This document shows positions 47,601 through 61,450 of a DNA stretch of 64,000 nucleotides, in pieces. The DNA is taken from assembly GCA_037976565.1 (NCBI GenBank), contig CP137683.1, positions 14,961,699 to 15,025,698 of the forward strand, read 5' to 3'. A model generated the notes under the pieces. It was given only the letters and a program-made list of their open reading frames with translations. It ran no database searches and had not been told where the DNA came from. The stretch comes from Mesocentrotus franciscanus. Taxonomy: Eukaryota; Echinodermata; Echinoidea; Camarodonta; Strongylocentrotidae. Made by a program: the position numbers and the translations under genes. Numbering within the stretch: position 1 is the stretch's first letter; each line of letters opens with the position of its first letter.

Positions 47601-47879
47601 GGAACTTTTTTGTGTATTTTTATGAAAGAAAGCGTTTGGAACTTATAATGCGCATGATGCAATTTCAGGTGCAATTTACTGCAGTTGCCCCGAAAAATAA
47701 TTTAAGCATGGTTTATTTCTTATTCGATACTAGTGATTTACACATTTTGCTGAAAATTACATAGTTTTCCGGGATTTGTCCTCACTTTTAGTAAACTATT
47801 CTTTTATGCGTTTGTTGGAAAATGACAAATTCCCAAATTTACAGTCATGCAATAAATATGCTTATTTAGAGGCCTATAT

Positions 47880-48250
47880 GTCAGGGCCCGCGAAAGGCAG
47901 GGCTCGGGGCCTGAGCCCCTTTGAAAAAGTATATTAAAGAAAAATAGAAAGAAAGAATAGTGACCTGCCAGTGTCACAAAATAAAAAGGTATCAAAATAT
48001 GCTCATCTGACCGTAATTAAATGCCTAAAATCCCTGAAGTTCCGGGGGCTTTGCCCCCAGGACCCCACCAAGGGCCCTATAAGGCCAAAGGCGGCCCCTG
48101 AATGCTCGTGTCCTGCCAGTGTCACAAATAAGATATAAAAATATGCTCATCTGACCGTAATTACTGATGTCCATACGCCCTGAGCTTCCGGGGGCTCCGC
48201 CCCCGGACCATGCACCGCCGGGACTTTGCATGCCCCTAGACCCCACGCCG
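47880..48250. repeat. Internally duplicated element with GC-rich hairpins
   Basis: A 150-bp unit occurs twice (about 47965 and 48113): CCTGCCAGTGTCACAAA ... ATATGCTCATCTGACCGTAA ... CTTCCGGGGGCT-GCCCCC. The GGGGGC/GCCCCC pair forms a short strong hairpin in each copy. The class is not recognised. Confidence 0.65.
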
Positions 48251-49620
48251 ATTTACGCTATATACGCTCTACCTGATCGTAAATAAATTAGCCCCCCCCC
48301 TCCACTTCATTTAATTTTTCTTCCTTCCAAATTCAAATAATTATGAAAGTTGAGTAGAAATGACTAACATTTCACACATCTGATAATGTGTTTAAAGTGA
48401 ACCTGAAATGGACATTTTCTAATAAGAAAGTACATGTTTATCATGATGCAGGATGACATAAAATGTATTGTTACCAATCATGGATCGAGTCACCATTACC
48501 GGTATTTGAATCATCATTCACAATAGAGCAGTTTCGTAATGTATTCAAATTGAATGCATATAGGGAAATAAATTGAATAAAATAAATTGAATTGAAAAAA
48601 TTCAGGCGTAAAAAGAACGGTGAGCCATCTGAGCCAAAGAGAAGAAATGAATGGTGAAATTTGTAAAGCAGCGAGGGATACATACGGTTGCTTCGTAGAA
48701 AAATGAATTTATACAGCGAAACTCTAAATGATAATCTCAGATAAAATTAAAAAAAAGACAAATCCACAAGAGTATTGGAAATTTTGAGTGTTAACTTTGG
48801 AAAGCATAACGATAATAAGGTCTCACTGAATAATTTTGTACATCACTTTTGTAATTGCTCAAGATAAAAACAGGTGCTACACCAAACTGAAAAAGTGTCA
48901 GAATTGGACATAAATTATGAATTTGTCGTTTGAAATACATGTACAAAAACTACAACCAGTACCTATTCTTAATACATGCAGTGTAGGTATTATACATGTC
49001 AATGTAATAGAGTCACAATTAAATGCAATCGTAATCACATGTGATGTGACAGAGCTAGTATAGTTCGAAGAAACTTGGAAGTTGGATATGCAATGGGTGT
49101 TGACTGTTGTTTCTAGCAGTACGTGTAGCTAGGCCTAGCCTACATACAGCGTGTGCACCATGGACTTATAATACACTATGCATGCATATATGTATATAAC
49201 ACAGTAGTTTATATCTTCAGACCTTATTGTATCTTTAGAGGAAATAATGTTAAAAGAGGATGTTTTAATGGCCATCATACATCTAATTTGAATTGAAGAT
49301 TAATTTTGATGCAACATAGCACTTTTTAAAGGAATATTAAATCATTTTATCACTAGATCATACCAGATTTCCCATTACTACTTCAAAATGATGGCAAGCA
49401 AAGACTAGCGCTTTGGCTGGGAGGCGCGGCCTAGCTAATTGCTCTCCTGAAAAATCTCAGGGAGAGACGTCAGCGTTGAGCAATTGCACTGGACCCTTTT
49501 CCGGACCGGTTCTCGGGGATCGCGCAATCACTCGGGATCACGCCACCACTCGGCTTAACGCGTATAGTCGGCGAATAAAAAATTCAATAAAAAGGGTCCA
49601 GAACTAGACTACTCTAGCAT

Positions 49621-50493
49621 CAGCATCACATTTACCATCTACATGTATATACCATCTTAACAGTAAAAGGCCTGGGGGGAATCTTCCCCCCCCCCCACCC
49701 CCTCGACGTTTCACGCAACATGTCGCAACGCAGTTGACATGTACAATTCCACTACAATTTTTTTTTCAGCCAAAATTCATAAATGTATATTATTCTTGCC
49801 TTTACTGATTATAATCAATTAATTTCATGCTATTTATGATCTTAAAAGTGTCATCGACAAATTTCATCTAAAAAAACAATACAAAACAAAAAATCATAAA
49901 ACAAAGAAATAGGTAAGAAATTTAAAAAGCAATAATTTATATAAGAAAAACTGTTGATACCAAATTTGTTTTAAAGTACAAATTTTGATCAGAATCCTAC
50001 AGAGAGTGTCTATAGTTGTCCATACGCAATTACTCGGACCAACTTGCCACGATTAAGTTAACACGACCTTCCAACGACCCAGTCTTACTCATCTTAACTT
50101 CCGGAAGTGGTGGCGCCCGCACTAGTCGACCTCAACGCAGCTTCCCCATCTAAACTGCGCGAAATCTAATTTTCATTTTTGCTTGTAAACAAACATATTC
50201 CTAAGCCATTCATATTAAATTTAAACATGTATCCCCGAAAGTTGCAGTTTATAATACTGCTGTTGATCCCGGAAGTTTTAAATGTTAGGTCATACAATTA
50301 ACCCTTGTGAAAGGTCACATATACTCCGAGCTATTCAGCCGAGGACGCAGGTTCGGAAACTGAGTCACGTCTTTCGGATGGTGACGTTAGAGGTCGGTCC
50401 CCAGACGTAAATAATCATATCTGATTGATACATGTCTGTAAAAACCCAATACACACACACACACACACTATGTAAATAAAAAGCCAATCAGGA
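49621..50493. other. Spacer beyond the 6.7-kb unit; LINE/SINE tail-like fragment
   Basis: A C-run lies at 49685-49700. At 50320-50405, GTCACGTCTTTCGGATGGTGACGTTAGAGGTCGGTCCC resembles the 3' part of widespread animal L2-type SINEs. (CA)n at 50450-50468 adjoins the end of homology with copy A. Confidence 0.5.
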
Positions 50494-53400
50494 CTACTCA
50501 AAATCTATCTCCAGTTCAGAGCCAGCCATTTCCTTCTCGTACAAGTCGGCAAATCTTCTGTTCTGATCGTCAGTAAAATAGTTCTTCCAATCTCCGACCT
50601 CACCTGGTGAGGAATGAGAGAGAGAGAGAGAGAGAGAGAGATAAGGACAGTGAACTGAAATGAGGAGTACTTGTGTCAGAACTATGCGGCAAGCAGGCAA
50701 GGTATATGACCGGTAGCCAAACGCAAAAACACTCTCCAAAACAAGGAAAATAAGCAGCCATGATTGTTGTGAGTAGGAGAAGATGTTAAATTTTTCCAGA
50801 TAAGTTTCATATGTTTTAAGAATTATGTAATTGTTGGTTTTACAGTTTATATCATACAATTATATAGATGTTGATTTAAAAATGAAATGTATACATAATT
50901 GTAGAATGGTTTCGTGACATACCCGTTTCTGGTTGATAGGCGTATAATCATATAGAACTTATAATGTTAGTTATTGCTGGACAGATTTATTATACCCCGG
51001 CTTTACCCGACCTACTCTGATAACTCTTTCTGATTTTCAAGGAATTTCTTGAAGCAAATTTTGCCCATTTACTTAATCTGGATGGAAATTGCCAAATGGA
51101 TTTGAACCCCGTACTTTGTGATCCGCATAGTCCGGGGACTTATCCACCAGACCGCGTCACATTTGATTTGATCTAAAGTTACCTTTCCGCATGAATGATC
51201 TCTCTCCTGTATTGGTGACTGAACCCCCTTTCTTAAGAAAACTGTCTGGATTCGAATTCGGATTTGATTTCATTGCACCGAACGTCGATGCCTCCGCGAT
51301 TTTCTGGATAACGTCATCTGAAAGGGACTTCCCATGAATTCCGCTATCCGTCTCACTGCACCAGGTAGATCCTGAAAATTATCGTAAATTAATTTTCGGG
51401 TAGGCTATGTTAACCATCTATCTTCTTTTAGTCCAGTAAAAATATGAATTTCCACTGCAGTGCACTTGGGAATAATCCTTTAAACAAAATAATACATTTT
51501 TAGGAAAATCTAGGTAGTGGAAAGTAATAAAATATGCGCAATATGCAAACTAGCTATTGCCATGTTAGAAAATTCATTATTTTCCCTATAGATTTTCATC
51601 TTAGTACCAAATCAAAGGGTTATAGTGCTTAAAGTTATGTTTTTAGGACAGTGATAACAATGGCAACATATTTTTTTTAGTTTTTCGTAATTTTATATCT
51701 AAGTATAGTACCCTACTGAAATAATTCAAATGTCCCAAGTTATGTCCTTAATATTAATAAACATGGTGGACACATATTAAAAACAGGTTAAAGAATGTGA
51801 AATATAAAATGGGTGTTAGAAATGTTATCCAGAATGTGAAATTTGAACATAGGACAGACACTTGTTCGCTGTATGTGTCGGATACGTGTAAATTAAGAGT
51901 TAGTGATTATACCATTATGTTTGCAAAAAACAGAAACTAAATGAAAGGAAAGTTTTATATCAATTAGAAAAGAAATTTAAAAGATTGCACGATCAAGTAT
52001 GCAACGGAAACAAAGAACAAGAAGAAGAGTTGACTAGTGTCAAACAGGAGTTAAATGTGCATTACAAATATATATGTGATGGTGCTAGAGTAAGAGAAAG
52101 GGTAACTCCGTTTGAAGAAGGGGAAAGTAATTCCATATTCTTTTTTTTTACGTTTAGAAAAAAAGAAACGCCGGTGCGAAACAATCTATCTCCAGTTTAA
52201 GGATTGGGGGAAAGTTGGAGTACGACAAGGACAGAATCTTAAAGTTTATTGATAAGTTTTACTAAAAACTCTATAGGTCAAATGAGTTTGAGAAAGAGTT
52301 AATAGATTCATATACTGCGGAAGTAGGAACACCACGCGTGAAAATACGGTATATATATAGTAACGAAGCAGATGTATGCGAAGGGATCGTTACAATGAAA
52401 GAGATTAATGAAACCTAATAAAGCGCCAGGGTTGGATGGTTCAAGCGTTAAAGTCTATACAGAATTTTTTTCAAAAGTAAATGATCTAGTTCTTCATAGT
52501 TTGAACGAGGTTCTAGAGAAAGGACATTTTAGTAATTTACAAAGGAAAGGAGTTATTACTTTTTTGATTATTAAAAGGTGGAGATAAACAGGAACTTGAA
52601 ACCACTAACTCTTTTAAACATAGACTACAAGATATTTGCAATGGTTTTGAAAAAAAGATTACAGAATATATTAACAAATACTATTAATGAAGATCATTAA
52701 TCCCTCACATTTTTTTCAATCCAATACTAAAAATAATTGTCCATTTCCTATTTCCTAGATCATATTTAAGTGGTAGAAGCGGTATTTATAATGCTAGACT
52801 AATTCAAGACGTGATTGACTATCACAATTTAACAGCTAAAGATGGGGCCAGAACTTTTTGCAGATTTTCGAAAAGCTTATGGAATGTATATACATTAACA
52901 AATGTTTGCAGTAATATGGTTTTAGGGTCTCCTTTCGGCAACGGATTAAATTTTTATATTCAAATCGAAGATAAGCTGTTACAGTAAATGGATGGTTTAC
53001 TGGCAATATATGATGTTTTGTCTTCAAAATTAGCGAAAATTGAAAAGGAAATGATTCGCTTGGAAATCCACGAAAGAAAGGAGAACTTGTTATTTTACGG
53101 CATCCCAAGTTCCCAACATAGACATTAATAAACTTTGCACTGAATAAGAACCCTGCGAAATCAAAAATACAGGAACTTCGCGCACAAGATGATACAACTC
53201 AAGGCCCAGTTCAAATTGCCGAGTATCTGAATGATTATTTTGTTGGAGTTGGTTCAACTCTTGCTGGAGCTATTCCACCCAGGAGGAAAAACTTCCACTC
53301 TTTTCTTCAAAATCCAAATCCAAAATCCCTATTTTTCACCCCAGTGCAAGAAACAGAAATAATTGACATAGTAAACAATCTACCACTTAAACAGAGTCCT

Positions 53401-56400
53401 GGTTATGATGGAATCACGAACAGTATTTTGACAAATCTTAGACATTGTAATCTCATTTACTCACATTTTTAACTCATCGCTTATAAATGGTGTCATTCCC
53501 TCACATACGAAGACAGCAAAAACTTTACCCATATACGATAAGGAGATACACGTGACTGCGGTAACTACAGACCAATATCCGTATTAACGGAATTTTCCAA
53601 AATCTTAGAAAACATAATTTATACGCGCACCGTTAAGTTCTTTACAGAATGTCACTGACTTTCTGACTTTCAATTCGGTTTTCGCAAAAAAAACATGCAT
53701 CAACTCACGCAATGCTCATATTAAAAAAAATAAAGTCGCTCAGGCAATTATTGATTATTCACACACCATTGGAATATTCCTGGATTCTCCAAGGCCTAGC
53801 TTCGACACTATAGATCACGACACTTTTTTATATAAGCTCTCGCAATATGGAGTGAGAGGAAAGGCCTTGGAGTGGTTCAGGAATTACTTGCAAGACAATA
53901 ACCAATTTGTCTCAGTCAATAATTGCGAAACAACTGTCAGACATATTACATGTGGTGAACTACAAGGGTCGTTACTCGGCCCGCTGCTCTTTATTTTATA
54001 CATAAATTTATTGAAAAGGTTTTATTAAGATTGCACTTCGCAGCCAAATGGCTGAATTATGCACAATTTACATTGGCAATAATACATACAAATGTGGTTT
54101 GAAAAACGAATCAACTTTGAAAAGAACAAGATGCTATTTGCACAAAGTATAATATAACATATCATTAATCAACATAGCACACTCCTATTCTCACTCCTGT
54201 AATCACTTCCATTGACGCTCCCATGGACACTCCCATTTACACTCTTATACACACTCCCATTCACACTCCCATCCTGATCGCACAGAAGTTCTAATTACCC
54301 TAGCTAGGGTCTGCTCGCGGCTCTGCCCTACTTTTCATTCTAGGTGTCGAAGTTTTAAGTCATAGAATAAGGCAGAATATAAATATTAAAGATATTATTA
54401 ACGGAAAACACAATACAGAAATTAAGCTCAACTGGCTGATGGTATGACTTTTTGCACAAGACGCTAAATCTGGAGAGAAGGTAATAAATGTGATTGACAA
54501 GTTTGGAAGGGTATCGGGAATACGTTTAAATACGAATAAAACTAAAGCTATGTGGTTGGGTAAACCTTCTCCCCCAGAGAAAATAAAGAATATAAGTCGG
54601 TGAGATACTTTTGTTAAATCTCTGGGTGTATATTTAAGTAAGAATAAATCTTTGAGTTTGAATATGAATTGGTCTCAAGAAAGATTCATTAAAATACAAC
54701 AGCTTTCAAATTCTTGGAAACGGAGGAATTTGACATTTAAAGAGAAAGTACTTATTTCAAAGAGTCTTGTGATTTCAAAATTAATTTATACATTTTATGG
54801 GGTAATAGAGCGAAAATGAAAAAGGAAAACATGATAAATACTCTTCAAAATGGAGGCATGAAATTGGTTGACATGTGTACACAATTTATGTCTTAAAGAT
54901 TAAAATGGTTGTTTAGTTTCCTGAGTTTTAAAGAACTCAATGAAAAAAAGGAAAATGGACAATTATTTTTGAGTATTGGATTGAAAAAAATGTGAGGGAT
55001 TAATAACATTATGAATTGTAAATGATCACCAAAAAATATGACTTCTTATAGAGGTAAAATACCTGATTTATATTTGTTGACATTATACGTGGTTTACAGT
55101 AAAGCAAGTAAAAAATAAACAACCCACTTATGGAAGTGTTACGAAAGAAATGATTTGTTTACATTTTTATATCAAATTTAAAGGAAAAGTATTTTTGTAT
55201 AAACATTGGATAAAATCAGGTATATTATTTTTAGGTGATATAGCGATAGGCAATAGATTTTTGACAGTCGATGAATTGAAAAGTGAAACTTATTTATTAT
55301 GATGGTATAGATGGTTGAGTGAATATGCCAAAATATGAATCGCTATACAACAAAGATGGAAGCAAATTATAAAATATGGTATACAGGTTTATAATTGTAA
55401 TGATTACAAACGTAACTCAATGATATATTCTAATTTGAACTTGAATAGTTTTGAATTATCAATACATCGTATTACTGTGAAACAAATTTATACGGATCAC
55501 ATCAAATTAATTCAAAAACCATCTAGGGCGGTAGATTTCTGAAATAAAACTTTACAGACACATTTTTCTACTGAGTGGGGTCCTCTGTGGTTATTTAAAT
55601 TGAAATATGTTCGTGATCATTAAATTATTCAATTCAACTTTAGATTTATGTATAATATTTTACCAACACCTGTTAATGTATTCAAATGGAAACTCAAAAA
55701 GAACGATTTGTTTTATTAGTTTAACAAAACTGGTACCATAATGCATGTATTTCTGGATGCAAAAAGATTTATCCATTCTGGAATGTTATTGAAATATTAT
55801 AATGTAACACCTTCTAAAGAAATTGTAAATTCTCTCCCATTTGTGTTGTATATGGTTCTCATGGCGCAAAGGAAAATGTTACAAATGTTAATTTACTACT
55901 TCATTATGCTTTATTTGCAATCTATAAAGCGAGTGTTGTAAATAAATTAAATAAAAATGTAGCAACGAAAATAGTAGGGAAATATTACTTGTTTATGTTA
56001 AAATTCAGACCAGAAGTTGATGAAAATAAAACTGAAAAAAATAGATGCGAATACTACTCGGTGGATGAAGATAATTAATGATTTACGGGAAATGCATTTA
56101 TAATCTGCTTTCAATTAAATATAGATAAATAATTTGATATTATTAAAACAAGAGATGATTTGCTTGTTGTAAATAATTATCTATGATGTCATCCGTGATT
56201 TTGTTTCTGAATAAAGATTTTATATAAAAGAACAAAATGGTGGACACATTTTGATGTCAAACTTGTGAACCCAATTAGCATAATATACAAATAAGCGTCC
56301 GTCATGAAGAAATTAAAATTAATTTTTGTCCTTCGAATTTGTATTTAATTATACAATTGAAACAAATCACGTGTTCAAATCGATGTTTTTTAAGGGCAGT

Positions 56401-59400
56401 AAAAAGGATGGACACACCTCCAAATAAATGTAATGCGTATAATTTGCATAATGCGCAAACAATCTTCAATGATAAATACATTAAAATTCACTTTTTCATC
56501 TTAATATGGTTTTAAGCAACTAATTTGAACAAATCAAGTGATCAATTTAATGTTTTCGAGGTCAGTGAACAAGTTATGCATTTACCCAGGCATGCGATTT
56601 TTATGAAATTAACATATTGAATTGAACTTTTGACATTAAAAATGATTTAAAAAGGGGTCACGGATTTAAGATTATTCTTCCTTCAAAAAAGTTATGAGCT
56701 ATCTTGCAAAGAAAAGAGCTATAAAAACATAAAGATTTATATCAGAGTACTCTTAATCTGCATGTAGTAATAAATACAAATCTAACCTTCTTCATACCTT
56801 CGTACTTAAGAAAGAGAACGTTTGGATGATTTCTTCTCCTCCACCATGGCAACACGTTCTTAAACCAGGATCCCCAGGGAGCTAAGGTTTGAAAGAAAGA
56901 TATCCAGTTTACTACACCAATGTAGCCTATTTTTAAAGAGCATGTTCAAAACATCACAGTAACTTGTCCAAGTAGTGAACTAATAAACGAGGTCTATCGA
57001 ATACACAGTGTAAAGTTGCACCCTTTAACATTTTTAAATTAAATCCCATTATATCGCAACCCAATTCTCTTAGTTGTTAGTTGTATGTAAACATGTATCT
57101 TTTCAATTTCAACACTATTAATAACTGATGCTATACAACTCTTATTTTGTGTGCCTCTTCTATTTTGGGTTGCATTGACCTTAACTGCAAACATTCAATT
57201 ATCACATCATGCTGCTCGAAATGTTCAAATGAAATGAAGATAACCTAACCAAAACGGTGAAATGAATTTATTTTCTACAAGCTCTAAAATTCTTAATTTC
57301 AGAACGTGTAGTCCCTCCAAAATTTCATTAGGCCCTATAGTATACCTCCTCAATTTACCTACAAGTAATATTACTCTTATACCCGTTGCACACCACGCGT
57401 TATTTCGATTTCCTTTTTTAATCTGTGTTAATACGAACATTTATTCATATTCATTGATGTGCTAATGATGTGCGCACGCACTGATTAGGTCGCCAGTCTC
57501 AAGGATAGGACGTTAAACATCACAGAAGAAATATTGTGAACTTCCTGGATTTTGAGTGTGTTTTTTCCTTCTCTTTTTGTGTTTGTTTGTGTGTGTGTCA
57601 GGTGTGGTCAGGGGCGGATCCAGCCGGCGGCATGGGAGGGGGCCAAAGTAGGGGCCCACTTCTTGAGAAAATTTGAAAATTATGCCGGCCGATTTTTCGC
57701 TCAGTCGAGGGGGGGGTAGTGAGCACTAATTTTTTTTTTCGTTTTTGCCCCCGAAAATTAGAAAATCGCGCTGGCCGATTTTTCGCTCAGTGGGGGGGAG
57801 GGGGGTGGCAGTGGGCACTACTTTTTTTTTCGTTTTTGCCCCTGTATTTTTTTTTTTTTTTGCCAGGGGAGGAGGCCAGTTTTCTTTCTTTTTTTAAACA
57901 AAAAAGGGCTACACTTCGGTGATTTTTGCCCCCAGGCCCCCCCCCCTTGATCCGCCACTTGGTGTGGTGAATGATCACTTACATTTATATACATCACCTT
58001 TACTTGTGGTTATAACATAAGGGTGCCTATCTGGGAGTTGCAATCTGTAATTATCATCAATTAGATATTTAGAACCATCTATTTGCAACCTCTACGCTAG
58101 TAAAAAAAAAAAAAAAAAACTGTGAATGCAGTTAATACATACGCCAGGGATATAATGCAATGTGCGCACTGTTCATTTTCCAATCATTGTTTTTTATCAT
58201 AGCATATTGAGAGAAATAGTTGTGACACGCGCACAACTAGCAAGCAAAGGTCAGTTCATGGAGCTCCAAATAATTCCCTCCCAGTATGTGGAGCTACATG
58301 AATTGACCTTTATATCTGAGAGGATGGAGCTCCTTTTGATCGCGTACGTGTGCGTATTTCACAACTATTTCACCCAGTACGTTATGGTTTTTTATGAGAT
58401 GTCGCCCTCACATGGCGCGTAAAAGACCGCACATTGTGTGCAATAGGCATGAGAATAATTTTGCCTCTACAGAATACTTACTCCTGTGAGCGAGTAATTC
58501 TTCAAAATAGACATCCCAAGATTCGTAAGATGGCAACTGAGTAACATAAAGACAGAAATTAAAGAAGGAGACGGCAGCATCCTTCGGGTTCCTGGCTATG
58601 TACAGTACCTACATGTGATTACATTTGAAACAAAAGTAGTAAAATTAAATCGAAAATAATCAATACAACAGAGGATTATAATTGAAACCACAATCATAAT
58701 TAATTGGTATAAGGCCTTATGATAAAAGACATCAGTAGAATTATACTAACAACCATACTGAAAATAATGATGATGATGATGATAATGATATTGCTATTAA
58801 AGGTAATGCAAAGTTTTGGGAAATTTTGAAAATTGAATGGATAGTAATTCTTTAAAATTTTGATATATTTGGATGTCCCTGTGGATGTATTATAAGCACT
58901 CGAAAATTAAGCCCATAAAAAAATTCTGCTTTTGAGAAAATTGAATAATCAAAATTTACCGGTGCTCCCGGTAAATTCAAAATATTTCAAATAGCGCCTA
59001 AGGCCATTCCATTGTAGCTGCGACCATTAAAATCTCAGAATATGCAGTTCTGATAAATAATTTCCAAACGGGAAAAGCAAAAAGGTCGATTGTAGTCAAG
59101 AAACATTGTTTTAAAGCTAACGTAATATCAGTCTTGAGAGGGAGCTATACAACAAAAAGAGTTTATTATTTACAATTCGATTTCATCACTTTGGACTCGA
59201 TTTCAACCGCGACAACGATCCCTGAAAATTGTAAAATCGCATATGCTTCCAATATGTTCATTTGAACCAAATTCATGACCCCATACAAAAACTTTGTATT
59301 ACCTTTAATATTACTATTATTACTACTACAACTACTACTACTACTACTCTTACTACTACTACTACTACTACTACAACTACTACTACTATTACTATTACTA

Positions 59401-59828
59401 CTACTACTAGTACATGTACTACTACTACTACTAATAATAATAATAATGAAAACATAATAATAATATGATGAAGAAGAACAAGGAGAAGAAGAAATACAAT
59501 GTGTAGACCGAGAAGTACTAGTAACACTACATGTAACAGTAATAATAGCAGCAGCAGTAGTAGTAGTAGTAGTAGTAGTAGTTTTTGTTGCTGAATAGTA
59601 ATATGAGTGGTAGTAGCAGCAGCAGTAGTAGTAGATAGTAGTAGTAGCTACCATGTTGTAGTAGTAGTGGAGGAGAGTAGTAGTAGCAATATTAGTATAA
59701 GTAATAGTAGTAGCAGTAGTAGCAGTAGTAGTAGAAATAGCAGTGGTATTAGTTGTTGTTGGTGTTGTTGTTGTCGAAGAAACAGCAATAGAAGGAGCAG
59801 TAGTAGGAGCGGCAGCAGTAGTAGTAGA

Positions 59829-59864
<36 letters not shown>

Positions 59865-59935
59865 AGAGTAGTAATAGTAGCAGCAGCAGCAGCGTTAGTA
59901 GTAGTACTTGAGAATCAGTTGTAGAGAGTAGAGTA

Positions 59936-59967
<32 letters not shown>

Positions 59968-60011
59968 TGGTAAGTAGTTGTAGAGAGTAGAGTAGTAGTA
60001 TTAGTAGTAGT

Positions 60012-60052
<41 letters not shown>

Positions 60053-61287
60053 AAGTAGTAGTAGTAGTAGTAGCAGCATTAGTAGTAGTACCAGTAGTTG
60101 TTGTATCATTGGAAGCAGTATGTTGAGAAATATTATTACAGTCGACCTAACGTTATCAAATTTCATCAGTTATTCAATGCAAATTATGTTAAGCAGTTAA
60201 AGAACCTTTCCAAATTGTGTAAGATCATTACGTCTAAGTTTGGATAATTTGTTTTGTCCTTTGTAATACGTTAGACTTTTGCAGCAGCAGTAGTAGTAGA
60301 TAGTAGTAGTAGCTACCATGTTGTAGTAGTAGTGGAGGAGAGTAGTAGTAGCAATATTAGTATTAGTAATAGTAGTAGCAGTAGTAGCAGTAGTAGTAGA
60401 AATAGCAGTGGTATTAGTTGTTGTTGGTGTTGTTGTTGTCGAAGAAACAGCAATAGAAGAGCAGTTAGTAGTGGCAGCAGCAGTAGTAGAGAGTTGTAGT
60501 AGTAGTAGTAGTAGAGTAGTAATAGATGGTACTAGTAGTGGTAGTACACGTAGTAACAACGCAGCAAAAGGTAGTAGTAGTAGTAGTAGTGGTGGTAGTT
60601 GTTGTTGTGTATGGTATTGTTGTGGTCAGCAGCACGCCGCTGTAGTAGTGGTAAGTGGTGTTTTATTGGTGGTGGTAGTTGTAGTTGTGCGGTGGTAAGA
60701 TAGTAGAGTGGTGGTAATAGCAGTTGCGGCGCCGGTGGTGGTGGTAACCCGGGTTGCAGGTAGTGGTGGAAGTGTTGGTGTTGGTGAAAACAGGTGGTGG
60801 TAGCAGGTGTTGCGGTGGTGGTCATGGTGGTGGTAGAGTAGTTGTGGTGCTGTTGGTGGTGGTAGTGTTGGTGGTGGTAGTGGTGTTGGTGGAAAGGGTA
60901 GTGTGGTTTAGTAGTTGTGGTGTGGTGGTAATGGTGTTGGTGGTGGTGGTGGAGAGTGGTGTGGTGGTGGTGGTGGTGGTGGTGTGTAGCGGTGGTAGCA
61001 GCAGCGGTGGTGGTGGTGCTGAGAACGGTTGTGAGGTAGGTGGTAGCGGTGGTGGTGGCAGCCAGTAGCTAGGTGGTGGTCATGGTGGTGGTGGTGGTGG
61101 TGGTGGTAGTGGTAGTGGTGGTAGTTGGTGGTGGTGGTGGTGGTGGTAGTGGTGGTGGTGTGGTAGTAGTGGCAGTAGTAGGCAGCAGCTGCTGCTGCGC
61201 CAGTAGTGGTGTACCTGGAATCAGTTGTAGAGAGTAGAGTAGTAGAAGTAGTAGTAGTAGTAGCAGTAGTACTAGCAGTAGTAGTCA

Positions 61288-61321
<34 letters not shown>

Positions 61322-61365
61322 TGGTAAGTAGTTGTAGAGAGTAGAGTAGTAGTATTAGTAGTAGT

Positions 61366-61403
<38 letters not shown>

Positions 61404-61404
61404 C

Positions 61405-61450
<46 letters not shown>

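Larger units (their letters stand above)
42891..49620. mobile_element. 6.7-kb TIR unit with 146-bp identical termini and 9-bp target duplication (Mutator-like)
   Basis: CTCTAGCAT occurs at 42891-42899 and at 49612-49620. Between them, the left terminus 42900-43045 (TAGTCTAGTTCTGGACCC...) and right terminus 49466-49611 are exact reverse complements over 146 bp. Each terminus carries its own inner inverted pair (CTGGACCCTTTT / AAAAGGGTCCAG), so it can fold alone. Long TIRs plus a 9-bp duplication are the layout of Mutator-like elements. No transposase is visible: the interior is 0.8 kb of GA-rich repeats, a LINE-split small element, an internally repeated element at 47.9 kb and unassigned AT-rich DNA. 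It is therefore a large non-autonomous unit that has collected other elements. Confidence 0.85.
51763..56249 (+). mobile_element. LINE composite (Tx1/L1-type) in intron 5 of copy B, 13-bp target duplication
   Basis: ATGGTGGACACAT occurs at 51763-51775 and 56237-56249 and brackets 4.46 kb that is absent from copy A. Recognisable but heavily broken pieces run on the plus strand: a PNKAPGLDGSSVKVYTEFF segment (about 52415), GRVSGIRLNTNKTKAMWLG (about 54506), a GGMKLVDM segment (about 54856) and FRFMYNILPTPVNVFKW (about 55639), all typical of Tx1-like reverse transcriptase and its C-terminus. The 3' end reads AATAAAGATTTTATATAAAA. It lies antisense to the host gene. A second LINE is embedded at about 53.1-54.0 kb. 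Confidence 0.85.

Noticed and set aside
59166..61288. Poly-Thr, poly-Val, poly-Ser and poly-Leu frames of 80-160 codons
   Set aside because: They follow the TAC/TAG/GGT triplet arrays in every frame and on both strands; low-complexity artefacts inside a sulfotransferase intron.
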